Translations under genes and position numbers: made by a program | Notes under the pieces: model-generated | What the model was told of the DNA's origin: nothing | Seen by the model: only the letters and a program-made list of their open reading frames with translations | Database searches by the model: none | NCBI GenBank assembly: GCA_050330635.1 | Contig: JBHJNQ010000057.1 | Location: forward strand, 91,430-155,429 | Origin: CADEDH01 sp050330635 | GTDB lineage: Bacteria; Actinomycetota; Acidimicrobiia; Acidimicrobiales; SZUA-35 | Direction: 5' to 3' | DNA length: 64,000 bases | In this document: piece by piece, positions 16,892 through 26,077 of the stretch | Layout: every line of letters starts with the position of its first letter | How positions within the stretch are numbered: the stretch's first letter is position 1

Positions 16892-17752
16892 GTGGTGGCG
16901 AAGCTGATCATCCATGGGGGGGCCGGACCGATGGAGGGTGGCGCCTTCACCGACGCCGATTACCGCACGTCGCTCGACCGGATCGCCGTCGAGGCCCACG
17001 ACGAGTTGGTCCGTTCCGGGGCCCGGGCCGCGGTGCTGCGGGCCATCACCCTGCTCGAGTCCGACGAGATCTTCAACGCCGGAACCGGATCCAAGCTCCA
17101 ACGCGACGGGCAGATCCGCATGTCGGCCGCGCTCATCGACTCCTCTGACGGGATCTTCTCCGGAGTGGCGAACATCCGCAACGTCGAGCATCCGATCGAG
17201 GTCGCCGACCTGCTGCGGACCGAGAACTTCCACGTGCTCGATGGCGGCGAGGCGACCGACTTCGCCTGCCAGCGGGGGCTCCCCTACCACAATCCGACCA
17301 CCGCCCACCGGCTGCGGGAGTATCGCGACGCCCTGCTGGGCGAGACCGGGACGGTCGGAGCGGTGGCCCTCGACGGCGACGGCACGCTCTGCGCCGGCAC
17401 CTCGACCGGTGGGGTGGGCTACGAGCTTCCTGGCCGTCTCGGCGACACCGCCACCGTGGCCGGGACCTACGCCTCCCCGGTCGCCGGGGTGTCGTGCACC
17501 GGGCGAGGCGAGGACATCGTCAACCTGGCGGTGGCGGCCCGCATCGTGACCCGGGTCCAGGACGGGATCGCCCTCCACGAGACCGTGGGCCGGCTCGTGG
17601 CCGACGCCGACGACCGCGGGTGCCGGCTCGGCCTCATCTCCCTCGACGCCAACGGCGACACGGTCGTCGGCAACACCGCCGGGATCCGGGTGTTGTTCAC
17701 CCACTTCGACGGTGAGCGGATGGTGTCGTTCGCCGACACCCCCGCTCCCTGA
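16892..17752 (+). CDS. Isoaspartyl peptidase / plant-type L-asparaginase (Ntn hydrolase)
   Basis: 286 aa Ntn-hydrolase precursor that self-cleaves before Thr154 in the sequence ETG/TVGAVALDGDG to give alpha and beta subunits. The beta chain continues with CAGTSTGGVGYELPGRLGDT, the substrate loop. The alpha chain begins LIIHGGAG and carries NAGTGSKL. It hydrolyses isoaspartyl dipeptides and asparagine. A GGAGG ribosome site at 16881-16885 supports GTG 16892 (or the next GTG, 16895). It is followed after about 110 bases by an N-acyl-D-amino-acid deacylase, so both may serve turnover of damaged or D-amino-acid peptides. Confidence 0.92.
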   Translation: MVAKLIIHGGAGPMEGGAFTDADYRTSLDRIAVEAHDELVRSGARAAVLRAITLLESDEIFNAGTGSKLQRDGQIRMSAALIDSSDGIFSGVANIRNVEHPIEVADLLRTENFHVLDGGEATDFACQRGLPYHNPTTAHRLREYRDALLGETGTVGAVALDGDGTLCAGTSTGGVGYELPGRLGDTATVAGTYASPVAGVSCTGRGEDIVNLAVAARIVTRVQDGIALHETVGRLVADADDRGCRLGLISLDANGDTVVGNTAGIRVLFTHFDGERMVSFADTPAP

Positions 17753-17862
17753 CCCGACGCAGCTCCCCGGAGCAGGGACAGCGCCCGCAATTTCGTGCCC
17801 GGGGTGGGCGAAACGTAGGCTGGCGCTGATCGGGGACCGACAACTGCACAAGGGGAACGACC

Positions 17863-19611
17863 ATGGAAGGTCATGACATCCACATCAAGGGGGGAACGAT
17901 CGTCGACGGCACCAGGGTGCCGCGCTTTCGAGGCGACGTCTGGATCAAGGACGGCGTCATCAGCCAGATCGGGGGCCGGGCCACTGCGCCCTCGGAACGG
18001 GTGATCGACGCCAGCGGCTGCATCGTCGCTCCCGGCTTCATCGACCTGCACACCCACTACGACGCCCAGATCCGCTGGGACCCGTACTGCACGATCTCGA
18101 GCTGGCACGGGGTGACGTCCGTGGTCCTGGGCAACTGCGGCTTCGGGTTCGCTCCGTGCAAGCCCGACTTCCGGGAGCGGTCGATGCTCACCATGGTGCG
18201 GACCGAGGCCATCCCCCTCGCCGCCATGGAGGAGGGGATGCTGCCCCACTGGGACTGGGAGACCATCCCCGAGTACCTCGACTCGCTCGAGCGGGCCCCG
18301 CTGGGGGTGAACTGCCTCCAGTACATGCCGACGGCGTCGCTCATGATCTACGTCATGGGCCTGGAGGCGGCCAAGTCACGGCCGGCCACCAACGCCGAGC
18401 AGAAGGAGATGCAGCGCCTCCTCCACGAGGGCATGGACGCCGGCCTGTGCGGCTTCTCGATCCAGCGCCTCGGCCCCAACTCGACCCAGGCCGACTTCGA
18501 CGGGACGCCGATGGTGACCGACACGATGGTCGACGACGACATCTTCGCCCTGGCCGAGGTACTGGCCGAGCGCGACGAGGGCTTCATCCAGTTGACACAG
18601 GCCACCAGCGCCAATCCCAACGACCCGGACGACCTGGCCTTCAAGCGGAGGCTGGCCGAGGTGGCCCAGCGCCCGATCATCGACAACGTGGTCCCCGTCA
18701 GTCAGCGCAACCCCCGGACCCACCGGGATCGCCTCGACTGGCTGGCCCAGGCCCAGGCCGACGGCTTGCCGATCTACGGGCAGGCCGCCACCATCCGCAC
18801 CGGGTTCGTGTTCTCCCTCGACGAGTGGAACCTCTACGACTCGAGCCCCGCCTGGCGTGAGGCCACGACCGGCACGCTGGACGACAAGATGCGCAAGATG
18901 GCCGACCCGGCCCTGCGGGCGCGGATCAAGGAGGAGCAGGAGCAGGCCAACACGCTGTTCAGCCAGACTCAGGTGGCGGTCGGTGGCCCCGCCCACCGGC
19001 TGATCGTCCAGGGCGTCGCCCGCCGGCCCGACCTGCAGAAGTACGTCGGTCGGTCGCTCGGTCAGATCGCCGAGGACGAGGGCAAGCACTACGTCGATGT
19101 CATGCTCGACCTGTCGCTGGAGACCGGCCTCAAGACCGAGTTCCTGGGCGAGGGTCCGGAGTTCAACGTGGAGCACATGGCCGGCGCCATCACCGAATCG
19201 CCGTACACCATCCCCGGGGTCTCCGACGGCGGTGCCCACACCAAGTTCTTCACCGGCGGGGCGTGGAGCACCGACATGCTCATGTGGATGGTGCGTGACA
19301 CCGGCGCCATGTCGCTCGAGGAGGCCCACTACCGCGGCTCCACCCTGGCGGCGCACGCCGCCGGGTTCAAGAACCGCGGCATGCTGCGGGAGGGCGCACC
19401 GGCCGACGTGCTCGTCTACGACCTCGACGACCTGACGATCGACCCCGAGTGGGTCGGCGAGCCGGTCCATGACCTCCCCGGCGGTGAGTGGCGGCGAATC
19501 CAGCGGGCCACCGGCTACCGCCACATCCTGGTCAACGGCGTCGAGACGTTCGTCGACGGGGAGTGCACGGGAGCGACCCCGGGCAAGCTCCTGCGCCACG
19601 GCAAGGGCTGA
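17863..19611 (+). CDS. N-acyl-D-amino-acid deacylase family amidohydrolase
   Basis: 582 aa metallo-dependent amidohydrolase. N-terminal composite beta domain with GGTIVDGTRVPRFRGDVWIKDG, then the metal motif FIDLHTHYDAQIRWDP, LGNCGFGFAPC, and the C-terminal metal-site block GVSDGGAHTKFF, ending ADVLVYDLDDL and HILVNGVE. This matches D-aminoacylase/AHS2-type enzymes that release D-amino acids or related acyl compounds, though many relatives of this length act on other amides. AAGGGG lies 7 bases before the ATG. Same strand as the isoaspartyl peptidase. Confidence 0.88.
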   Translation: MEGHDIHIKGGTIVDGTRVPRFRGDVWIKDGVISQIGGRATAPSERVIDASGCIVAPGFIDLHTHYDAQIRWDPYCTISSWHGVTSVVLGNCGFGFAPCKPDFRERSMLTMVRTEAIPLAAMEEGMLPHWDWETIPEYLDSLERAPLGVNCLQYMPTASLMIYVMGLEAAKSRPATNAEQKEMQRLLHEGMDAGLCGFSIQRLGPNSTQADFDGTPMVTDTMVDDDIFALAEVLAERDEGFIQLTQATSANPNDPDDLAFKRRLAEVAQRPIIDNVVPVSQRNPRTHRDRLDWLAQAQADGLPIYGQAATIRTGFVFSLDEWNLYDSSPAWREATTGTLDDKMRKMADPALRARIKEEQEQANTLFSQTQVAVGGPAHRLIVQGVARRPDLQKYVGRSLGQIAEDEGKHYVDVMLDLSLETGLKTEFLGEGPEFNVEHMAGAITESPYTIPGVSDGGAHTKFFTGGAWSTDMLMWMVRDTGAMSLEEAHYRGSTLAAHAAGFKNRGMLREGAPADVLVYDLDDLTIDPEWVGEPVHDLPGGEWRRIQRATGYRHILVNGVETFVDGECTGATPGKLLRHGKG

Positions 19612-19720
19612 GCGACCCACCACCACCGGCGGCCGTCACCCGCCGCCGGTCATCCACCGCCGGCCGATCGTCGCTCCCTGCGGGGAGCGGCGATATGGCC
19701 GGCCCGACGCCGCCCGGCAA

Positions 19721-20104
19721 TCAGTCGACGGCCGGATCCGGCACGGCGGCGAGGTCCGGTCCGGCAACACGCCGGTCCGTCCGAGTTCGGCCACCGCCGC
19801 CGGATCGTAGCCGAGCTCGGACAGGATCTCGCCGGTTTGGGCGCCCAGCCGCCCAGCGCCGGTGAGGAGCCGCTCCGGAGTCCGGGAGAAGCGCCACGGC
19901 GGCCGGGCGGTCCGCACGCGACAGATCCCGTCGGCCTCGTGGTCGTTGATCGAGCGCCGGGCCACCGCCTGGAAGTGGGCGTGGACCTCCCCGAGCGGCC
20001 AGGGTCATGGCGGCCAGGGGGCCCGAGAGCACCGTCGACACGTCGAGCACCCGGATCCCGGCCAGGGGCGCCGGGCGATCGCCGGCGGAGGGAGAATCGG
20101 TCAT
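19721..20104 (-). pseudogene. CaiB/BaiF CoA-transferase reduced to head and tail
   Basis: The ATG at 20104 overlaps the amidase stop (ATGA) and reads a normal class III CoA-transferase start: APLAGIRVLDVSTVLSGPLA then AMTLA. At about 19990 it jumps, with a frame change, to the last 60 residues of such an enzyme: EVHAHFQAVARRSINDHEAD, PPWRFSRTPERLL, GAQTGEILSELGYDPAAVAE. Roughly 300 middle residues, with the catalytic Asp, are gone. The former gene was clearly translationally coupled to the amidase. The 3' end is approximate. Confidence 0.85.
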
Positions 20105-21351
20105 CGACCGGCCACCAGCAACCGCTCGACCACGGCCGCCACCGCCATCAGCTCGGGATCGGCTCCGACCCGGCCGGTGAGCTGGAACCCCACCGGCAGG
20201 CCCGAGGGTCCCTGGCCGGCTGGGAGTTGTACGGCCGGCACGCCGAGCGAGGTCCACACCCGGTTGAACACCGAATCGCCGGTAGTGGCCAGGCCCGGTG
20301 CCTCACCCGGCGCCGAGGGGGTGAGCAGGGCATCGAAGGGGGCCTCGGCCAGGAACCGGTCGTGACGGTAGCGGGCATCGGCCAGGTGACGGCCGGCCGC
20401 CGAGCAGGCGGCGAGGGACACGTCGTCGGCCTGGGCCAGGAGCTTGGCGATCCGCCGGTCGAGCCCGTCGGGATGCTGGCGCTCCCAGGCCAGGCATCGA
20501 GCGGTCTCGTAGCGGAACACGACATCGGCGGCCTCGAACACCCCGTCGAGATGATCGAGGGGGTCCAGTTCGACGATCTCGACCCCGACGTCACCCAGGG
20601 CGGCAACCGCTCCGCCGAGGACACCGGCCAGCTCCGGCTGGGCTGCCGGCCACTGGTGGGAGCGGTACCACCCGAGACGTAGGGGCCGGTCGACGGCGAC
20701 GGCGTCGGCCCCGGTCAGGGCCGTCAGTACGGCGGCGGCGTCGGCCACCGAGGTCGCCATCCAGCCGAGCGTGTCGAAGCTCGGGGCCAGGGCCGCCACC
20801 CCCGCCAGCGGCACCAACCCGTGGGTCGGCTTGACCCCGACGACGCCGCAGAAGGCGGCGGGGCGGATGACCGAGCCCACGGTCTGGGTACCGAGCGCCA
20901 CCCGCGCCATGCCCGCTGCCACCGCCGCCGCCGAACCGCTCGACGAGCCGCCCGGGGTGCGGGCGGCGTCGTGGGGATTGGTCGTAGCGGTCGGGGTGAA
21001 CAGGGCCAGTTCGCTGGTCGTGGTCTTGCCGGCCACCACCGCCCCCGCGGCCCGGAGGAGGGCGACGCAGGAGGCGTCGGCTCCCGGTCGTCGTCCGGCG
21101 TGGACCGGCGACCCCCGCTCGGTCGGCAGTTCGGCGGTGTCGATGACGTCCTTGACGCCCACCGTCCAGCCGCCGAGCGGGCCGTCGGGGGCGGCGCCGA
21201 CGGCCGCCCGCAGGGCGTCGTCGGGCGGTCGGCTGACCCAGGCCCGGAGGGTGCCCTCGTGTTCGGCCACGCACGCCAGCTGTCGTTCGAGATCCTCGCT
21301 CGGCCCCGACTCGCCTGCGCTCACCGCCCCGGCCCCCTGCTCCCCGTCCAC
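20101..21351 (-). CDS. Amidase (amidase-signature family)
   Basis: 416 aa. The Ser-cisSer-Lys triad is visible: Lys in GWTVGVKDVIDTAELP, cis-Ser in TPGGSSSGSAAAVAAG, and the nucleophile Ser in GTQTVGSVIRPAAFCG. After the core come LTPSAPGEAPGL and a C-terminal PAVQLPAG segment. It hydrolyses an amide to acid and ammonia; the substrate is unknown. GTG 21351 lies 14 bases after the dienelactone hydrolase stop, and a second GTG at 21324 is an alternative. It sits in an operon with that hydrolase upstream and the CoA-transferase relic downstream. Confidence 0.88.
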   Translation of the reverse strand: MDGEQGAGAVSAGESGPSEDLERQLACVAEHEGTLRAWVSRPPDDALRAAVGAAPDGPLGGWTVGVKDVIDTAELPTERGSPVHAGRRPGADASCVALLRAAGAVVAGKTTTSELALFTPTATTNPHDAARTPGGSSSGSAAAVAAGMARVALGTQTVGSVIRPAAFCGVVGVKPTHGLVPLAGVAALAPSFDTLGWMATSVADAAAVLTALTGADAVAVDRPLRLGWYRSHQWPAAQPELAGVLGGAVAALGDVGVEIVELDPLDHLDGVFEAADVVFRYETARCLAWERQHPDGLDRRIAKLLAQADDVSLAACSAAGRHLADARYRHDRFLAEAPFDALLTPSAPGEAPGLATTGDSVFNRVWTSLGVPAVQLPAGQGPSGLPVGFQLTGRVGADPELMAVAAVVERLLVAGR

Positions 21352-21365
21352 GGGCCGTTCGCCCG

Positions 21366-22115
21366 TCAGAGCTTGGCCCCGAGGAAGGCGTGGACGTCGG
21401 CCCACAGCTCGTGCGCCCGCGCCTCGTCGTAGGAGTCGCGGTAGTCGGCGAAGAAGGCGTGGCCCGCCCCCTGGTACAGCTTGATCTGCACGTCCTTGCC
21501 GGCGGCGGCCAGTTGGTCGTGGAGGGCCTGGAGCTCGGCCGGCGCCGGGTTCTGGTCCTCGGCCCCGCCCACGAGGAACATGGGGCACGAAAGCTGGTCG
21601 GCCATATCGGCCGGGGGTACGGGCCGCGACTCGGTGGTGTCGTCTTCGAACGTGGCCCGGTTGATGAAGCCGCCCCAGCACGGGATGGCCACGTCGAAGG
21701 CGTCGCTGGCGAAGGCGGCCAGGATCGTGGCCCGTCCGCCCATGCAGTAGCCGGTGATCGCCACCTTGTCGTTGGTCTCGTCCAGGCCACGGAGGTGGGC
21801 GGCCACCGCCTCCAGGTCGCCCACGATCTGGCTGTCGGGGAGCCCGAACATGGCCGGCAGCACGACGGCGAAGTCGTGACCGGGAGCGCCGGTGCGGGCG
21901 TAGAGCTCGGGCGAGGCGGCGACGTAGCCGGCGTTGGCGAACCGCCGGCACACGTCCTCGATGTGTTCCACCCGGCCGAAGGCCTCTTCCACCACGACGA
22001 TGCCGGGGTGCGGTCCCGGCGCGGTCGGGTAGGCGATGTAGACGTCGATGTCTCCCAGCTGAACGGTCTCGTCGCGGACCCGGCTGGCGTCGGTGACTTC
22101 TCCTGCTAGTGCCAT
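21366..22115 (-). CDS. Dienelactone hydrolase family protein
   Basis: 249 aa alpha/beta hydrolase. Nucleophile elbow GYCMGGRATI with Cys124, the Cys-His-Asp type of dienelactone hydrolases. The activating Glu lies in VVEEAFGR and the catalytic His in YQGAGHAFFADYRD. Carboxymethylenebutenolidase-like enzymes open lactones in aromatic degradation, but many paralogues are general esterases. ATG 22115 chosen; the longer frame upstream is antisense noise. First gene of the operon with amidase and CoA-transferase relic. Confidence 0.88.
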   Translation of the reverse strand: MALAGEVTDASRVRDETVQLGDIDVYIAYPTAPGPHPGIVVVEEAFGRVEHIEDVCRRFANAGYVAASPELYARTGAPGHDFAVVLPAMFGLPDSQIVGDLEAVAAHLRGLDETNDKVAITGYCMGGRATILAAFASDAFDVAIPCWGGFINRATFEDDTTESRPVPPADMADQLSCPMFLVGGAEDQNPAPAELQALHDQLAAAGKDVQIKLYQGAGHAFFADYRDSYDEARAHELWADVHAFLGAKL

Positions 22116-22212
22116 GCCCGCCGACGCTAGCCGTCGCACCGTCGCCGGGGAAGACGAACCGTTGACCACCGCGCCGCTCCCATCGTTCGACGGGGGGACG
22201 GTCGTTCGCCGG

Positions 22213-23475
22213 TCACCATTCCGCCGCCAGATCGGTGAAGGCGGCCCGGTAGCGGTCGATCGCCTCCTCGACCAGATCGTCGTCGAGCACCGTGGAGAGG
22301 GCCAGCATCCCCCGAGCAGCGGCGAACACCCCATGGTTCAGGGCGGCGAGATGGAGCAGGGTGATGCCGGGCCCGTCCTGACGATCGGTGTTCAGGGCCG
22401 GGGCCTCGTCCTGCACGTAGAGCTGGAGCAACGAGCCCACCCGCCGCGTGGCCAGCGGCACCCCGGCGGCCGCCGCCGCGTGGAGCAGCCCGGCGTCGAG
22501 CCGCGCCGCACGCCGATCCAACTCGGCGATGGCGTCGCTGCTGAGGTGCTGCAGCGACACCAGCCCGGCCGCCGCCGTCACCGGGTTGCCGTTGAAGGTG
22601 CCGGAATGGAACAGCCGCGGCGCGTGGGGGTCGAGCACCCCCATCAGCTGGCGTGAGCCGCCGACGGCGCCGACGGGGAAGCCACCGCCGATGATCTTGG
22701 CCATCGCCGTCAGGTCGGGAGCGACGCCCACCACCGCCTGGTAACCCCCCGGTGCCAGCCGCAGGGTGATGACCTCGTCGAAGATCAGCAGCGCCCCGGC
22801 CCGATGGGCCCGATCCCGCAGCGCGGCGAGGAACTCGGGCTGGGCGGCGACGAGCCCCGACGACCCCAGCACGGGCTCGACGAGCACGCACGCCACCTGC
22901 GAGCCGTGACGGTCGAGGGTGGCGTCGACCGAGGCCAGGTCGCCGAACTCGAACAGCACCGTCTGGGGACCGTCGTGACCCATGGTGCCGCACTCGAAGT
23001 GGGGGGCGCAGCCGTGGTAGCCGTAGCGCGCCATCATCACCAGCGGTCGGCCCGTCACCACCCGGGCGATCTCGGCCGCCAGCAGGGTGGCCTCGCTCCC
23101 CGAGTTGGTGAACCGCACCTGCTCCACCGAACCCACCCGCCGGACGAGCTCCTCGGCCAGGGCCACGGCATGGGTGTTGCGGGCCGGCCAGTTCGTCCCC
23201 GCCGCCATGGCGTCGCGGGCGGCGTCGAGGATCGGCGGGTAGGCGTTGCCGTGGACCAGGCTGGTGAAGTTGCCGATGAGGTCGAGGTACCGGTGCCCGT
23301 CGAGGTCGGTCAACCATGCCCCCTCACCGCCGACCATCGTGAGCTGGTACGGGGGGTGGTGACCGGCGGCGCGGGTATCGCCTCCGGGCATCACCGCGCT
23401 GGCGATGACGGCGTGCTCCGCCGAGCGGGGGGTGGCGGCCCGGAACCGGGCTTCGATGGCCGAGGGGGCGCTCAT
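22213..23475 (-). CDS. Class III aminotransferase (glutamate-1-semialdehyde aminomutase-like)
   Basis: 420 aa PLP enzyme. Fold-type I signatures: FTNSGSEATLLAAEIAR (phosphate cup), GRPLVMMARYGYHG, LLIFDEVITLR with the pyridine-ring Asp, and the Schiff-base Lys in AMAKIIGGGFPVGAVGG. It resembles HemL but is not near any heme gene, so it more likely transaminates an amino acid or amine in the adjoining catabolic locus. ATG 23475 follows the enoyl-CoA hydratase stop at once, with GAGGAG inside the preceding gene's end as the ribosome site. Confidence 0.88.
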   Translation of the reverse strand: MSAPSAIEARFRAATPRSAEHAVIASAVMPGGDTRAAGHHPPYQLTMVGGEGAWLTDLDGHRYLDLIGNFTSLVHGNAYPPILDAARDAMAAGTNWPARNTHAVALAEELVRRVGSVEQVRFTNSGSEATLLAAEIARVVTGRPLVMMARYGYHGCAPHFECGTMGHDGPQTVLFEFGDLASVDATLDRHGSQVACVLVEPVLGSSGLVAAQPEFLAALRDRAHRAGALLIFDEVITLRLAPGGYQAVVGVAPDLTAMAKIIGGGFPVGAVGGSRQLMGVLDPHAPRLFHSGTFNGNPVTAAAGLVSLQHLSSDAIAELDRRAARLDAGLLHAAAAAGVPLATRRVGSLLQLYVQDEAPALNTDRQDGPGITLLHLAALNHGVFAAARGMLALSTVLDDDLVEEAIDRYRAAFTDLAAEW

Positions 23476-23478
23476 CAC

Positions 23479-24261
23479 CTACTCCTCGACATAGCGGCGG
23501 GCGTCACGGTCGCCGAAGTAGGTGGTCATGGCGATGCGGGAGTTCTCGCTCTTCGCCGTGTAGCCGACGGCGACGTGGTCCATGTGCTGAACCGCCCGGT
23601 CGAGCGCCTTCGTCCAGGCGTTGACCGACGCCTTGGTCAACATGACCGGCACCGGCGGTTGGGCCACCACCTCGGCCGCCATGGCCTCGGCCGCCGGGAC
23701 GAGCTCGTCGTCGCTTCCCACGACCTGGTCGAGGTAGCCGTAGTCGGCCATGGTGTCGGCCCCGTAGGTGCGGCCGAAGATCAGCATCTCCTTGGTCCTG
23801 ACCGGGCCGACGAGCTGGATCATGGCTGGGACGCTGTGCCAGGTCAGGTTGGCCCCAATGCTGTTCTCGTTGAGGCAGACCTTCATCGACGGCGACCCGA
23901 TGCGGAAGTCGCAGCCGGCGGGGAGGATGGCCCCACCGCCGATCATGTGACCGTGGCAGCAGGCGATCGTCACCGCCGTCAGGTTGGTGAGGACGTCGAA
24001 CATCCGCGCTCCCTGCTTCGAACCGATCATCCGGGCCGCCGAGGTCGGCGCCCGGACCTTGAGATCGGCCCCCGAGCAGAAGCTCGGCCCGTCGCCCCTG
24101 AGGATGAGGACCCGCACGGTCGGATCGTCGTCGAAGGCGAGGCAGGCATCGTGCACGTCGCGCACCAGGGCGGGATCGATGGCGTTGTGCACGTCGGGCC
24201 GGTCGAGCACGAGGTGGCGCACCGCGCCGTCGCCCTCCAGTCGGATGGTCTCGAAGTCCAT
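23479..24261 (-). CDS. Enoyl-CoA hydratase/isomerase family protein
   Basis: 260 aa crotonase fold. HNAIDPALVRDVHDAC, the oxyanion-hole block FCSGADLKVRAP, the second oxyanion segment GHMIGGGAILPAGCDFRIGS, and a C-terminal acyl-tunnel helix. The two hydratase Glu positions are not clearly kept; around NENSIGANLTWHSVPAMIQL the usual P-G-G-T context is altered. So it may be an isomerase, hydrolase or decarboxylase-type member. ATG 24261 chosen; it is divergent from ridA 91 bp away. First gene of the operon with the aminotransferase. Confidence 0.85.
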   Translation of the reverse strand: MDFETIRLEGDGAVRHLVLDRPDVHNAIDPALVRDVHDACLAFDDDPTVRVLILRGDGPSFCSGADLKVRAPTSAARMIGSKQGARMFDVLTNLTAVTIACCHGHMIGGGAILPAGCDFRIGSPSMKVCLNENSIGANLTWHSVPAMIQLVGPVRTKEMLIFGRTYGADTMADYGYLDQVVGSDDELVPAAEAMAAEVVAQPPVPVMLTKASVNAWTKALDRAVQHMDHVAVGYTAKSENSRIAMTTYFGDRDARRYVEE

Positions 24262-24352
24262 GGCACGCAGTCTGGTCCACCGGCGGTGGGTACCGCCCGT
24301 CGGGTCGGAATCGCCTCCGCCGACTGCTCGGTGGCCAACTAGGGTCCGGGAC

Positions 24353-24820
24353 ATGACACACGAGGAACGCATGCGGGCGGCCGGGATAGAGCTGCCGGAG
24401 GGCTATCCCCCGGCCGGGTTGTACGTGTCGGCGGTGCAGACCGGCGACATGCTCCACGTCGGAGGTCACGGCCCGGTCGGCAGCGACGGGACACGTATCA
24501 CGGGCAAGGTCGGGGCCGACGTCGACCTCGAGCGGGCCCGGGAGGCGGCCCGGCTCACCGGACTGCAGATCCTCCGCTCGGTCCGCCACGAGCTCGGCTC
24601 ACTCGACCGGGTGAGCCGCGTGGTCAAGGTGTTCGGCATGGTCAACTGCGCTCCGGGCTTCAATCGGACGCCGGCGGTCATCGACGGCTGCTCCGAGCTG
24701 TTCCACCAGGTCTTCGGCGACGCCGGCATCCACACCCGGTCCGCCGTCGGCATGGCCGAGCTGCCGTTCGACATCGCCACCGAGATCGAGGCCATCTTCG
24801 AGGTCGCTCCGGCGACGTGA
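24353..24820 (+). CDS. RidA/YjgF/YER057c/UK114 family protein
   Basis: 155 aa chorismate-mutase-like trimer fold. Marks are GLYVSAVQTGDMLHVGGHGP, the helix ARLTGLQILRSVRHELGSLD, and the active-site strand TRSAVGMAELPFDIATEIEA, where the conserved Arg of enamine deaminases is TR. It hydrolyses reactive imines/enamines released by PLP enzymes or is a relaxed paralogue. Divergent from the aminotransferase operon, a context that fits removal of imines. Slightly longer than classic RidA (about 130 aa). Confidence 0.88.
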   Translation: MTHEERMRAAGIELPEGYPPAGLYVSAVQTGDMLHVGGHGPVGSDGTRITGKVGADVDLERAREAARLTGLQILRSVRHELGSLDRVSRVVKVFGMVNCAPGFNRTPAVIDGCSELFHQVFGDAGIHTRSAVGMAELPFDIATEIEAIFEVAPAT

Positions 24821-24898
24821 GCCGAGGGTGGACCGGGCCATCGCCGGCTCGGTAGCCTCGCCCTCGGCGGGCGACGCCACGTCGACGAGGGGGACCAC

Positions 24899-25996
24899 AT
24901 GAGAGCACTGGTGATCGGGGGGACGGGCCCCACGGGCCCCGGGGTGGTCGAGGGGCTGGTGCAACGGGGCTTCGACACCACGATCCTCCACACCGGCCGC
25001 CACGAGGTCGACACCATCCCCGCGTCGGTGGAGCACGTCCACACCAACCCGTTCCGCATCGGCGAGGTCGACGAGGCCCTCGGGTCACGCACCTTCGACG
25101 TCGTCTTCGCCATGTACGGCCGCCTGCGCGACCTCGCCCCCTACTTCGTCGGCCGCACCGGGCAGTTCGTGGCCGTCGGGGGGGTGCCGGCCTACCGCGG
25201 CTTCGCCCGACCCCACCTCAACCAGCCACCCGGCATGCTCGTCCCGATCCGCGAGACCGCCACCCGCGCCGTCGACGACGAGAACGACAAGGTGGCCAAG
25301 ATCGTGGCCACCGAGGACGTGCTGTTCGACCACCATCCCGACGGCACGCTGTTCCGCTATCCGCTCATCTACGGTCCCGGCCAGATCAACCCCCGGGAGT
25401 GGCTGATCGTCCGCCGCCTGCTCGACGGCCGCCGCCGCATCATCGTGGCCGACGGCGGCCTCACCCTGCGTACCGCGGCCTACGGGCCCAACGCCGGCCA
25501 CGCCCTGACCCTGGCCGTCGATGATCCGGAGTCGGCGGCCGGCAAGGCCTACAACATCAGCGACGAGCACGTCCTGACCGCGGCCCAGACGATCCAGGTC
25601 ATCGCCGACGCCCTCGACGTCGACGTCGAGCTGGTCAACCTCCCGGCCGAGTTGGCCACCCCAGCCCGACCCTTCCTCGGCCACGAGTACACCCTCCATC
25701 AGTTCACCGGTGTCGACGCCATCATGCACGACCTCGGCTACCGCGACCTGGTCCCCTCGATCGAGGCCATCGCGGCCACGGCGCGCCACCTCCGCCATCA
25801 CCCGATCGAACGTGGAAGCACCACCGAGCAACGCCTCCAGGACCCCTTCGACTACGCCGGTGAGGACGCCCTGATCGAGGCCTACCGCTCCGCCGTCGGC
25901 GGGGCCCGGGCCCTCGCCGACGCCTACGACCCCGGGTTTCGCGACCGCTACGCCCCCGGGTCCGACGACTGGCGCCTGGTCGAGGCCCGGAGCTGA
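24899..25996 (+). CDS. NAD-dependent epimerase/dehydratase (atypical extended SDR)
   Basis: 365 aa. N-terminal cofactor site MRALVIGGTGPTGPGV (GGTGPTG at 7-13), then FDVVFAMYGRLRDL, FVAVGGVPAYRG, FRYPLIYGPGQINP and the C-terminal recognition helices. No canonical YxxxK is seen, as in the CSP41/isoflavone-reductase-like atypical SDRs, so activity is uncertain. GAGGGGG a few bases before the ATG gives a strong start. Same strand as ridA and the LLM gene after it. Confidence 0.85.
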   Translation: MRALVIGGTGPTGPGVVEGLVQRGFDTTILHTGRHEVDTIPASVEHVHTNPFRIGEVDEALGSRTFDVVFAMYGRLRDLAPYFVGRTGQFVAVGGVPAYRGFARPHLNQPPGMLVPIRETATRAVDDENDKVAKIVATEDVLFDHHPDGTLFRYPLIYGPGQINPREWLIVRRLLDGRRRIIVADGGLTLRTAAYGPNAGHALTLAVDDPESAAGKAYNISDEHVLTAAQTIQVIADALDVDVELVNLPAELATPARPFLGHEYTLHQFTGVDAIMHDLGYRDLVPSIEAIAATARHLRHHPIERGSTTEQRLQDPFDYAGEDALIEAYRSAVGGARALADAYDPGFRDRYAPGSDDWRLVEARS

Positions 25997-26077
25997 GCAG
26001 CCTAGGGGGTCCCCGTCGCGCCGCCGGGTGACGACGATGATTGGGTTCCCACCGGATCCCACGGGCAGACTGCGCCG

